64,000 bases of DNA from the NCBI RefSeq assembly GCF_005860765.1, contig NZ_VCEI01000021.1, forward strand, positions 744,001-808,000. Reading direction: 5' to 3'. Below are positions 35,497 through 47,382 of the stretch, piece by piece. The translations under genes were made by a program, and so were the position numbers. Numbering within the stretch: position 1 is the first letter of the stretch; each line of letters opens with the position of its first letter. Below the pieces are notes generated by a model, which made no database searches, was not told the origin of the DNA, and saw nothing but the letters and a program-made list of their open reading frames with translations. The stretch is from Dyadobacter sediminis. GTDB taxonomy: Bacteria; Bacteroidota; Bacteroidia; Cytophagales; Spirosomataceae.

Positions 35497-36117
35497 TTGA
35501 ATGTGAAGTGTGTAACAGAAAAAAGTGAGGACAAGATCAAAGAAGCGGCCAGAAGGGTTTTTCTGAAGAAGGGCTTTGACGGGACTACTTCGCGTGACAT
35601 TGCGCGGGAAGCAGACATGAACATTGCGCTGACCAATTATTATTTCAGAAGTAAGGAAAAGCTGTTTCTGGAAATCTTCAAGGATATCCTGGAATTGTAT
35701 TTTAAGAATATGGTGAATATCCTCAACAAACCGGTGGATATCAAAACCAAGATTTCGGACATGATCGAGAATGACTTCAAAATGATGAATGAAGAACCCG
35801 ATCTGGTAATTTTCATCATGAATGAGATCCACAAGGAACCGGAACGTCTTTTTCCTGATCTTTCATTTTTTAAACAGATCCGCTCGACCTTGTTCTGCAA
35901 GCAGCTGGATGAAGGCATTGCCAACGGTACATTGCGGCAAATCCACATTGAAAATATTATTCCGCTGATTAAAAGCTGTGTGGAGTTTATCTTTCTTGGA
36001 AAGCACATCCATAAAAAGATTTACGGCATGAGCGAAGAGGAATTTAACCGGTATGCGCAGGAGCAGAAAGAACATGTCAAAGCAATGATCTGTAATTACC
36101 TGATACTGGAAAGTTGA
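35497..36117 (+). CDS. TetR/AcrR family transcriptional regulator
   Basis: A 206-residue (or 204) one-component regulator. The N-terminal helix-turn-helix is clear: DKIKEAARRVFLKKGFDGTTSRDIAREADMN, then ALTNYYFRSKEKLF (about residues 12-60). The C-terminal ligand domain is helical and not recognisable to a subfamily. No in-frame ATG lies near the start; TTG 35497 or GTG 35503 are the possible starts. The sequence on both sides of the gene holds the same 19-base element in opposite orientations, so it may control itself and the genes to the right. Confidence 0.85.
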   Translation: MNVKCVTEKSEDKIKEAARRVFLKKGFDGTTSRDIAREADMNIALTNYYFRSKEKLFLEIFKDILELYFKNMVNILNKPVDIKTKISDMIENDFKMMNEEPDLVIFIMNEIHKEPERLFPDLSFFKQIRSTLFCKQLDEGIANGTLRQIHIENIIPLIKSCVEFIFLGKHIHKKIYGMSEEEFNRYAQEQKEHVKAMICNYLILES

Positions 36118-39181
<3,064 letters not shown>

Positions 39182-39185
<4 letters not shown>

Positions 39186-40186
39186 AAGAGAAAGTTTTTA
39201 TAACCGGAGCCAGCGGATTCATTGGTTTTCATCTGGTGGAAACTGCGCTGAAAGCAGGCATGGAAGTACATGCAGCCGTGCGCCCATCCAGTGATCTGAC
39301 TTTTCTGAAGAAGCTGAAAACGGATTCTCTTGTATTTGCAAACACCGATTTCAGTTCGCAGGAATCGCTGAAACACACACTTGAAAAGTCGGGCTGTGAG
39401 TATATTATTCATGCTGCGGGCGTAACAAAAGCCAAAAGTGCAGCGGCTTACAACCTCGTAAATGCCAATTACACACTTCATCTGGCGCAGGCTGCGCTGG
39501 CAACGGGCATTCCGCTGAAAAGGTTTGTTTTTCTGAGCAGTCTGGCGGCAATCGGGCCGCTGGCTTATGCAGCTGAACAGCCGATTACGGAAAACACTTT
39601 GCCGGTTCCGGTAACGGATTATGGCAGGAGCAAGCTGCTTGCCGAAAATTACCTTTCGGATGTTGAAAATTTACCGTTGACGATTATCCGCCCGACTGCC
39701 GTATATGGTCCGGGCGAAAAGGATCTTTTTGTTCTTTTCAAAACACTGAACAAAGGTCTGGACGCTTACATTGGCAATGGCCCTCAGCGGCTGAGCTTCG
39801 TGTATGTCAAAGATCTGGTGGCGGCAACAATGGCTGCTTTAAAGGAAAGCAGTAAAGAAGTCTCCGTTTACAATATTTCCGACGGTCATGCTTACGACCG
39901 GTATGCGCTGGCCGACAAGTTTAGGGAAATAAGCGGCAAAACCAGCCTTCGCACACACCTTCCGATGACACTGGTGAAAATGGTCGCCGGGTTGCTCGAT
40001 GCGGTTTATGCATTTTCAGCGGCAACGCCGGTTCTGAACAAAGAAAAATTAAAAGAGCTTACAGCGCCAAACTGGATCTGTAGTATAGACGCAGCCCGCA
40101 ATCATCTGCGGTACCGGCCGCAATACAACTTGCAGCAGGGACTTACCGAAACACTGATGTGGTACAAGGAAAATAAATGGCTCTGA
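39182..40186 (+). CDS. NAD-dependent epimerase/reductase, candidate ceramide reductase
   Basis: A 334-residue extended SDR enzyme. The cofactor loop ITGASGFIGFH is at residues 7-17; catalytic Tyr147 and Lys151 lie in TDYGRSKLLAE, with the Ser of LSSLAAIG upstream. In Bacteroidetes and Caulobacter, proteins of this type clustered with SPT reduce the 3-keto group of the sphingoid base or ceramide. The 4-base overlap with the acyltransferase gene makes that reading likely. After its stop there is a palindrome CCGGAATTCCGG (40213-40224) and a 94-base gap. Confidence 0.72.
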
Positions 40187-40280
40187 CATTTCTGTACCCT
40201 CTTGATCAACATCCGGAATTCCGGTGACTTGATTAACCGAAGGCTAAGGACTGCAAAATAACACGTTATGATGTTTAAAA

Positions 40281-42848
40281 ATGAAAACAACAATTAAGCC
40301 GGTATGGTTAAACATGCTCCTGATGATCTGTTTAGTACAGATTTTCAGCGGAACAGCCATAGCGCAAAACACAACAATCAAAGGAACGGTTACGGATGCA
40401 AAATCCGGCGAAACACTGCCGTATGTATCGATTCTGATTCCGGGTACGACAATGGGAACCGTCTCGGATGTTGACGGACGTTATGCACTAACGTTACGTG
40501 AAGAATACACGAAAGTTAAATTTACTTACATCGGTTACCTCAGCGTAGAAAAGGAAATCAAGCCGGGCGTTAGTCAGGTTATTGATGTAAAAATGTCGGT
40601 CGATGCATCCATGCTTAAGGAAGTAACGGTAAAAGGAAAAGCAAAATACCGCAACCGCGACAATCCTGCCGTTCAGCTGATCCGCGAAGTCATTGCGCAC
40701 AAAGACCAGAATAAAATGGCCAGCAATAATTACGTCGAGTACGAGCAGTATGAAAAAATTTCCTTTGCGCTGAGTAACCTTTCTGAAAATTTCAAGGAAA
40801 AAAGGATTTTCAAGAATTATCAGTTTTTGTTCAAAGATCAGGATTCGGCGGCGATCGGAGGCAAAAACATGTTGCCGGCCTACATTCAGGAAAAGCTTTC
40901 ACAGGTTTATTTCAGAAAAAATCCCTACACGAAAAAGCAGCTTGTACTCGCAAACCGCCGTGCCGAGTTTGATGCAAAATTTGTGGATAATGACGGTCTG
41001 AGCGCCTATTTCAACCGGCTTTATGAAGATATTAATCTTTATGACAATGACATTTCCATTGCAACCAACCTTTTGCTGAGCCCGATCGCCAATACGGCGC
41101 CGACATTTTACAAGTTTTTTATCCGCGATACGGTGAAAACCAGCACGCCGTGGCTTGTGGAGCTGGGATTTGTCCCGAGAAACAAAACCGATATGCTTTT
41201 TGAAGGCAAGCTGTTTGTCACGCTGGACGGGAATTATGGCGTTCAGAATGCATATCTGACAGTTAACAAAGACATTAACCTGAACTTTATGCGTGATCTG
41301 GAAGCGCATATTGAATTTGAAAAAGGCACAGACGGACGTTACCGGCTGAATAAAACAAGTCTTGCCATGGAATTTGCACTTGGTGAGAAGAATGCAGGTT
41401 TTTACGGACAACGGATTGTCAATTTCAAAAACTACATTATCAATCAGAGCCGGCCGGACAGCACGTACAAAGGTCCGGGCGAAGAAATTGCCTACAATCC
41501 GGATGTGAAAGTCGGAGAGTCTTTCTGGAACACGGCAAGGCACATTCCGCTGGATAAAATGGAGCTGGATATTTATAAAAATATCGATACCCTGCAGACG
41601 ATTCCATCTTTCCGGCGCACCATGGATATTTCCACGCTTTTGCTTTCGGGGTATAAATCCTTGGGTAAAGTGGAAATCGGGCCGGTGAATACGTTTTACA
41701 GTTTCAACCCGATTGAAGGTTTCCGGCTGCGTTTCGGCGGAAGAACAACGACCGATTTAAGCAAAAGGGTTTATTTCGAAACGTATGCGGCATACGGCTT
41801 CAAGGACAAGAAATGGAAGTATTTCCTGAGCGGCACGTATTCGTTCAATAATAAATCCGTTTATCATTTTCCGCTGAACTACATCCGTGCGAGTTATCAG
41901 CGCGATACCAAAATTCCCGGTCAGGATCTGCAGTTTGTTCAGGAAGACAATTTTCTTTTATCCTTTAAAAGAGGGGAAAACAACCGCTGGCTGTACAATG
42001 ACGTGTACAAAATGGAATACGTCAGGGAACTTGAAAGTCACTTTTCTTACCGGATCGGTTTTACGCAATGGAGGCAGACGCCCGCCGGAATACTTCGGTA
42101 CGAACGACTGAATGACGAAGGCGGTCTGCAGAATGCCGGCACGCTGAGCAACACCGAAGCCAATCTGGAACTCCGTTATGCGCCGAACGAGCAGTTTTAT
42201 CAGGGAAAATTGTACCGTACGCCGATTATCAACAAATACCCGATTTTCACACTGCGCTACAATGCCGGTCTGAAAGGTGTGTTTGAAGGACAAAACCGGT
42301 ACCATAATCTTACGGCCAATGTTGCTAAAAGGGTTTATTTATCCCAGTTCGGCTATGCGGATGTGACTGCAGAAGGCGGCTATATTTTTGGAAATAAAGT
42401 CCTGTTTCCGCTGCTGACCATTCACCGCGCCAACCAGACTTATGCCTATCAGTTGAATTCCTATAACCTGATGAACTTCCTGGAATTTGTCAGTGACCAT
42501 TATGCAAGTCTGGATATTCAGTATTATATGAATGGATTTTTGTTCAACAAGATTCCGCTGATCAAAAAACTGAAATTAAGAGAAGTGTTCAGTTTCAAAG
42601 GACTGATGGGCGGCTTGCGTGACGAAAACAATCCGGGTCTGAATCCGTCACTTTACCGCTTTCCTGTGGATGAGGCCGGCAAGCCGATCACGTATACGCT
42701 GTCGAGAGAACCGTACATTGAAGGAAGTATAGGCATTGCCAACATTTTCAAACTGCTCCGCGTAGACCTTGTAAAAAGATTTACGTATCTGGATAATCCC
42801 AATGTTTCGGAGTGGGGCGTGCGGGCAAGGTTCAGGCTCGATTTTTAA
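40281..42848 (+). CDS. DUF5686 outer-membrane protein with carboxypeptidase-D regulatory-like domain
   Basis: An 855-residue envelope protein. It begins with a signal peptide (MKTTIKPVWLNMLLMICLVQIF...AIA) and a CarboxypepD_reg-like beta-sandwich domain (residues about 30-115; IKGTVTDAKSGETLPYVSILIPG), which in Bacteroidetes is common at the N-terminus of TonB-linked and outer-membrane proteins. The rest matches the DUF5686 family, ends in beta-rich sequence with a terminal aromatic (RLDF), and probably forms an outer-membrane barrel. Function is unknown. It stands between the ceramide and head-group gene groups, all in the same direction. Confidence 0.85.
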   Translation: MKTTIKPVWLNMLLMICLVQIFSGTAIAQNTTIKGTVTDAKSGETLPYVSILIPGTTMGTVSDVDGRYALTLREEYTKVKFTYIGYLSVEKEIKPGVSQVIDVKMSVDASMLKEVTVKGKAKYRNRDNPAVQLIREVIAHKDQNKMASNNYVEYEQYEKISFALSNLSENFKEKRIFKNYQFLFKDQDSAAIGGKNMLPAYIQEKLSQVYFRKNPYTKKQLVLANRRAEFDAKFVDNDGLSAYFNRLYEDINLYDNDISIATNLLLSPIANTAPTFYKFFIRDTVKTSTPWLVELGFVPRNKTDMLFEGKLFVTLDGNYGVQNAYLTVNKDINLNFMRDLEAHIEFEKGTDGRYRLNKTSLAMEFALGEKNAGFYGQRIVNFKNYIINQSRPDSTYKGPGEEIAYNPDVKVGESFWNTARHIPLDKMELDIYKNIDTLQTIPSFRRTMDISTLLLSGYKSLGKVEIGPVNTFYSFNPIEGFRLRFGGRTTTDLSKRVYFETYAAYGFKDKKWKYFLSGTYSFNNKSVYHFPLNYIRASYQRDTKIPGQDLQFVQEDNFLLSFKRGENNRWLYNDVYKMEYVRELESHFSYRIGFTQWRQTPAGILRYERLNDEGGLQNAGTLSNTEANLELRYAPNEQFYQGKLYRTPIINKYPIFTLRYNAGLKGVFEGQNRYHNLTANVAKRVYLSQFGYADVTAEGGYIFGNKVLFPLLTIHRANQTYAYQLNSYNLMNFLEFVSDHYASLDIQYYMNGFLFNKIPLIKKLKLREVFSFKGLMGGLRDENNPGLNPSLYRFPVDEAGKPITYTLSREPYIEGSIGIANIFKLLRVDLVKRFTYLDNPNVSEWGVRARFRLDF

Positions 42849-42883
42849 GAGAAGAAAAGGGCTCAGTTTAAAACACCAGTTAT

Positions 42884-43597
42884 ATGAATTATGCAATTAT
42901 AGCAGCCGGCGAAGGTTCGCGCCTGGCGAAGGAAGGGTTCAAGCTTCCGAAGCCCATGGTCAGCCTTTACGGAGAAATGCTTATAGATCGTCTGATCGGA
43001 ATTTTTATGCGTAACAACGCGCAGCGGATCAAGATCATCATCAATGAAGAATCGGAAAGCCTTGAAAAACATCTGACCGAGTTAAGCCGTACGTTTCCGA
43101 TTGATATCATTAAAAAATCAACGCCGAGTTCACTGCACAGTGTTTACGAGCTGTTGAAATCCGATCCGGAACTGGATTCCGTTTGCCTTACAACAACGGA
43201 TACCGTTTTCAAGGAAGAGGAATTCAGCGAATTCATTGACTATTTTCAGGAAAACAGCAGCATAGACGGCTTGATGGCAGTTACTTCTTTCATTGATGAT
43301 GAAAGTCCGTTGTATGTAAGCGTAAATTCGCAAAATGGAATTACTGCATTTACCGATCAGAATGTGACGCAAACCTCATTTGTGTCCGGCGGAATCTACT
43401 GTCTGAAAAAAAATGCCATTGCCGTTGTGGACAAAGCGGTGAAAAATGGTACAAGCAGAATGCGGAATTTTCAGCGGCAATTGCTGGAAAACGGCATCAG
43501 ACTGGAAGCCTATCCGTTCTCGAAAATCGTGGATGTGGATCATGTCAGCGACATTCGTACGGCGGAGCTTTTTTTAAGTCCTGAAAATGCCTACTGA
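42884..43597 (+). CDS. Sugar-/polyol-phosphate nucleotidyltransferase
   Basis: A 237-residue NTP transferase of the MobA-like/GlmU-like type. The nucleotide-binding signature AAGEGSRL (7-14) and KLPKPMV (20-26) are present, and the central TTTDTVF and later GGIYCLKK match the metal- and substrate-binding positions. Relatives make CDP-choline, CDP-inositol or NDP-sugars. The neighbours (kinase, phosphatase, CDP-alcohol phosphotransferase) suggest it activates a polyol phosphate with CTP. The specific base and polyol are inferred from context, not seen. Confidence 0.8.
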   Translation: MNYAIIAAGEGSRLAKEGFKLPKPMVSLYGEMLIDRLIGIFMRNNAQRIKIIINEESESLEKHLTELSRTFPIDIIKKSTPSSLHSVYELLKSDPELDSVCLTTTDTVFKEEEFSEFIDYFQENSSIDGLMAVTSFIDDESPLYVSVNSQNGITAFTDQNVTQTSFVSGGIYCLKKNAIAVVDKAVKNGTSRMRNFQRQLLENGIRLEAYPFSKIVDVDHVSDIRTAELFLSPENAY

Positions 43598-43668
43598 ATA
43601 TAATACAGACACCAATTAACCAAATTACCCTTTAAATGACCGGCGGCTTTTACCGGTCAGCAGCGTAC

Positions 43669-44538
43669 ATGAATGAATTAGAAATACTTGGCGTGCACCG
43701 TAACCGGAAGTTTTCGCCGAATCATATAGGAAATGACGATGCCATTTTTTCTCTGACAGCCCAGGAACTTGTTAAAATGGGATGCGGAATCAGCATTTGT
43801 TCCGAAGATGAACTGCTGGGAATGAATGAAGTCACGCAGCAGAAAATATTTACAATGGCCCGTCAAAAAGAAGTTGTAAGGAAACTGCAGGAATTTGAAA
43901 AAAACGGAACGCAGGTTATCAATTCGGCATTCGGCATTGAAAACTGTTACCGCACCAATCTGACCAATGCGCTGAACCTGAACAACATTCCGGTTGCAGA
44001 AAGTTACATTGTTCCGACTTCTTACAGCGACAACGATGTTTTTGATAAAATAGACAGCAAAGGGTACTGGATCAAGCGCGGAGATTTTCATGCAATCCAT
44101 AAAGAGGACGTTTCCTTTGCAAATACACGAGATGAAGCCAAGGAAATCTTGCGCGAGTATGCACTGCGGGATATTCCCGATGCAGTTATTTCCGGACATC
44201 TGATCGGCGATCTGGTGAAATTTTACGGCGTGCGCGGTACCGATTTTTTCTTCTGGTTTTATCCTTACGATAACAATCATCACAAGTACGCTGATTACCA
44301 AAGCATCAACGGAAATTCTGTTTATCATGCGTTCGATGCGGAGAATTTAAAAAATGTAGCGACCGTCGCAGCGGAAGTGGTTGGAATAGCTATTTATGGA
44401 GGAGATGCCATTGTCGGCAAAGACGGAAGTTTCCGGATTATTGACCTCAACGACTGGCCGAGTTTTGCACCCTGCCGGGATCAGGCCGCCGGCCATATCG
44501 CACGCATGCTTTACAATCAATTTACCAACCAGAATTAA
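43669..44538 (+). CDS. ATP-grasp fold protein
   Basis: A protein of about 289 residues whose C-terminal half looks like an ATP-grasp enzyme: KGYWIKRGD as the first nucleotide-binding strand, HLIGDLVKFYGV as the middle, and GGDAIVGKDGSFRIIDLNDWPSF with a metal-binding Asp/Asn pair. ATP-grasp enzymes ligate carboxylates to amines, and a subgroup phosphorylates inositol phosphates. Either could fit a head-group pathway. I start at 43669; an ATG at 43636 adds residues encoded within a GACCGG...CCGGTC hairpin and is less likely. The stop shares one base with the next start. Confidence 0.62.
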   Translation: MNELEILGVHRNRKFSPNHIGNDDAIFSLTAQELVKMGCGISICSEDELLGMNEVTQQKIFTMARQKEVVRKLQEFEKNGTQVINSAFGIENCYRTNLTNALNLNNIPVAESYIVPTSYSDNDVFDKIDSKGYWIKRGDFHAIHKEDVSFANTRDEAKEILREYALRDIPDAVISGHLIGDLVKFYGVRGTDFFFWFYPYDNNHHKYADYQSINGNSVYHAFDAENLKNVATVAAEVVGIAIYGGDAIVGKDGSFRIIDLNDWPSFAPCRDQAAGHIARMLYNQFTNQN

Positions 44539-45515
44539 TGGAGACAACTACTTCAGGCAAAAGCGGAAAAAAAGAGGAGGCAGTCAAATCCGGTTCAGCT
44601 TTCGAAAATTCACTCAAGTCCAGCGATACCGAAGAACAGATCGATATCTGGTTTTACCGTCCAATCGGTTACCAGATTGCATTATTTTGTGCAAAAGTAG
44701 GCATCAGGCCCAATCCGGTTACGATCGTCAGCATTTTCTTCGGGGTTGCCGCCGGAATACTTTTCTATTATCAGGAACTCTGGATCAATGTAATCGGCAT
44801 GCTGCTGCTGGTATTTGCCAATTCGCTCGACAGCGCCGACGGGCAGCTTGCCCGCATGACGAACGACAAAAGCCGGCTCGGCCGGATTCTAGACGGTGCC
44901 GCGGGTGATTTCTGGTTTATTGCCATTCACATTGCCATTTGCCTCCGCAGCCAGAATGAAGGCTGGAGTGCATGGATATGGGTTCCGGGCGTACTCGCCG
45001 GCGCTTCGCACGTGGTGCAGTCGGCCATGGCGGATTATTACCGCAATGTGCATTTGTTCTTTATCAAAGGAACTTCCGGAAGCGAGCTGGACAGTTCACG
45101 GGACTTGCAGCAGGAATACGACCGCCTGAGCTGGTCTTCCGATTTCGGAATGAAATTCATTGCCAGAACGTATCTGAACTATACGAAACTGCAGGAAAGC
45201 TTTTCACCGCAGCTTCAGAAACTGCTTGCGCTTGTACGGGACAAATACCGCAACGGCCTTCCGAATGAACTTGTCGTTGATTTCCGTGCGCACAACAAGC
45301 CGTTGATGAAATATACGAACATTGTCCAGTTCAATACGCGGGTTTTGTTTCTGTTTCTATGGCTTTTTCTGGATCAGTCATGGATTTATTTCTTTTTTGA
45401 CATGTTTGTCCTGAACCCGATCCTGATTTATATGATCGTCAATCAGGAAAAAGTAAGCCGCTATTTTTACAAGAAAATCCTGAACGGAAAGACGAATGGG
45501 TACCAAACTGTATAA
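44538..45515 (+). CDS. CDP-alcohol phosphatidyltransferase family protein with altered motif spacing
   Basis: A 325-residue membrane enzyme of the CDP-alcohol phosphotransferase family, which moves a phospho-alcohol from CDP to an acceptor lipid or alcohol. The core motif is NSLDSADGQLARMTNDKSRLGRILDGAAGD; in residues Asp98-x2-Asp101-Gly-x2-Ala-Arg106 ... Gly115-x3-Asp119, then four residues, then Asp124. The family consensus has three residues between the last two aspartates. Several hydrophobic segments lie at 62-95 and 265-310. The 41-residue N-terminal extension is polar. It overlaps the next gene by 20 bases and the previous by one, so it is coupled to both. Confidence 0.85.
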   Translation: METTTSGKSGKKEEAVKSGSAFENSLKSSDTEEQIDIWFYRPIGYQIALFCAKVGIRPNPVTIVSIFFGVAAGILFYYQELWINVIGMLLLVFANSLDSADGQLARMTNDKSRLGRILDGAAGDFWFIAIHIAICLRSQNEGWSAWIWVPGVLAGASHVVQSAMADYYRNVHLFFIKGTSGSELDSSRDLQQEYDRLSWSSDFGMKFIARTYLNYTKLQESFSPQLQKLLALVRDKYRNGLPNELVVDFRAHNKPLMKYTNIVQFNTRVLFLFLWLFLDQSWIYFFFDMFVLNPILIYMIVNQEKVSRYFYKKILNGKTNGYQTV

Positions 45516-46575
45516 AGCTGTTTTTCTGTTCATAGGAATTGTTTCGCTGAGCTATATGATTTATAGCACCGGAATGCTTGTAATCTGGGAAAATATCCAG
45601 CGTACCGGATTGTGGTTTATTCCAGTAATCGGAAGCTGGCTGCTGATTTATCTGCTGAATGCCTTTGCGTTCCGTGCCATTATCCGCGAGCCGGCCATGC
45701 CCGAAAGCAATATTTCCTTTCGTTCAGTTTTGCGGCTTACGATTTCGGGCTATGCTATCAATTACATTACGCCGTTTGTAGCACTGGGCGGAGAGCCGTA
45801 CCGGATTCTGGAACTGAAGCCCGCGCTTGGCATTCAGAAAGCAACGTCTTCCGTGCTGTTGTACGGCCTGATGCACATGTTTTCGCATGTTATTTTCTGG
45901 CTTGCTTCCATTATCCTCATCGTGGCCGTCGTGCCGCTGAACAATATGATGCTTGCCGGCTGCGGACTTTTACTTGTTACGGGGCTGGTTCTTGGTTACT
46001 GGTTTATCAATGTGTATAAAAAAGGCTTTACCGTAAGTACTTTTCGCTTGCTGGAAAAAATTCCTTTTATCCGAAAAAAAGCGAATGCCTTTGCGCAGAA
46101 AAATGCTGAAAACTTGTTTGAGGTGGACGAACAGATCCGCATTTTATACGCCGAACGGAGAAATGTATTTTACGCTTCGCTGTTTTACGAGTTTGCAGCC
46201 CGGCTGATTTCCTGTGCGGAAATCTATTTTACAGCGCATGCGATCGGCTTGGAAATGACTTTGTCGCAATCATTGATCGTGAGTTCGGGTTCGTCGCTGT
46301 TTGCCAATCTGGTTTTCTTTTTTCCGATGCAGCTGGGAACACGCGAAGGCGGACTGGCACTTGCGCTGAGCAGCGTAGGCCTTCTGGCTTCCAAAGGAAT
46401 TTTTATCGGAATCGTCATGCGCATCCGTGAAATTGTATGGATCGCCATCGGACTTGCGCTTATTAACCGCAAGGTCAAAAACAGGAACCCGAACAGTGAC
46501 AAGGATAATGATGATAAAAACATGGAGCCTGTTCCGGTCGGGGCGGTGAACACATTCAGAAAGCAGAATTTATAA
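45496..46575 (+). CDS. Flippase-like integral membrane protein (LPG synthase TM region family)
   Basis: A 359-residue polytopic protein with about eight hydrophobic segments, of the UPF0104/lysylphosphatidylglycerol-synthase-TM type. Characteristic stretches are SGYAINYITPFVALGGEPYR and SGSSLFANLVFFFPMQLGTREGGLALA. Homologues are associated with lipid or glycolipid export; the fused domain in MprF flips lysyl-phosphatidylglycerol. Its start lies inside the end of the CDP-alcohol phosphotransferase gene, suggesting that it moves the product of that enzyme. A role in transporting the head-grouped lipid is inferred from this coupling. Confidence 0.8.
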   Translation: MGTKLYKAVFLFIGIVSLSYMIYSTGMLVIWENIQRTGLWFIPVIGSWLLIYLLNAFAFRAIIREPAMPESNISFRSVLRLTISGYAINYITPFVALGGEPYRILELKPALGIQKATSSVLLYGLMHMFSHVIFWLASIILIVAVVPLNNMMLAGCGLLLVTGLVLGYWFINVYKKGFTVSTFRLLEKIPFIRKKANAFAQKNAENLFEVDEQIRILYAERRNVFYASLFYEFAARLISCAEIYFTAHAIGLEMTLSQSLIVSSGSSLFANLVFFFPMQLGTREGGLALALSSVGLLASKGIFIGIVMRIREIVWIAIGLALINRKVKNRNPNSDKDNDDKNMEPVPVGAVNTFRKQNL

Positions 46576-46619
46576 AAAACAGTATCCGCTAGAACGGGTA
46601 TGATTGAAAACAAACAATT

Positions 46620-47333
46620 ATGATTAAAGGAATTTTACTTGATTACGGCGGAACAATTGATACAAACGGCCTGCATTGGGCGAATGTATTGTGGGAAAGT
46701 TATCAGCAGAATCAGGTAAATGTGGACAGAGACGCATTTGCAAGTGCCTATACATTTGGTGAAAGGGCACTGGCACTGAATCCGATCATCAAACCGCATC
46801 ATGTTTTTTACGATGTATTGTTCCTGAAAGTGGAGCAGCAGTTTGCTTTTTTGAAGGAAAAAGGCTTTTCCATGAATGATGAAGCCATCCAAGCCATTGC
46901 GAGTGCCTGCAATCATTTTGCACGCACAACAGTAGAAAAAGCAGCGCCGGTTCTGGCGGAACTGGCAAATGATTATCCGCTGGTAATGGTTTCCAATTTT
47001 TACGGCAATATCAACAGCGTTTTGAAGGATTTTGGAATCAGAGAATATTTTCAGTCCGTTGTGGAATCGGCGGTTGTGGGTGTACGCAAGCCCGATCCGC
47101 AGATTTATCAGCTTGGCGTTGATGCACTGGGCTTTGATCCTGCAGCATGCGCTGTTGTGGGCGATTCGTACAGCAAAGACATTCTGCCGGCTAAAAAGCT
47201 GGGCTGCAGAAGTGTCTGGATAAACGTGAAAGGCTGGGATGAAGCCACGGATCACGAACAGAAGCATGCAGATGCAGAGATTTCCGATTTTGCACAATTG
47301 CCGGAAACCCTGAAAAATTTAGGTTCATTGTAA
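46620..47333 (+). CDS. HAD family hydrolase
   Basis: A 237-residue haloacid dehalogenase-type phosphatase. Motif I is LLDYGGTID with Asp8 as the likely nucleophile; motif II Ser lies in VMVSNFYGN, the conserved Lys in GVRKPDPQIY, and motif III in VVGDSYSKDILPAK. The cap is helical (class I). In the present setting it may dephosphorylate a polyol phosphate or remove a side product. The substrate is not visible in the sequence. Confidence 0.85.
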   Translation: MIKGILLDYGGTIDTNGLHWANVLWESYQQNQVNVDRDAFASAYTFGERALALNPIIKPHHVFYDVLFLKVEQQFAFLKEKGFSMNDEAIQAIASACNHFARTTVEKAAPVLAELANDYPLVMVSNFYGNINSVLKDFGIREYFQSVVESAVVGVRKPDPQIYQLGVDALGFDPAACAVVGDSYSKDILPAKKLGCRSVWINVKGWDEATDHEQKHADAEISDFAQLPETLKNLGSL

Positions 47334-47382
47334 ACTTTGTTGTGGCACGATTAATGCCGCAATGGAAATTAAAAGAAACAGT

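Noticed and set aside
40213-40224. CCGGAATTCCGG as an operator or terminator
   Set aside because: A single 12-base palindrome without a T-tract or a second copy in the window; too little to assign a role.
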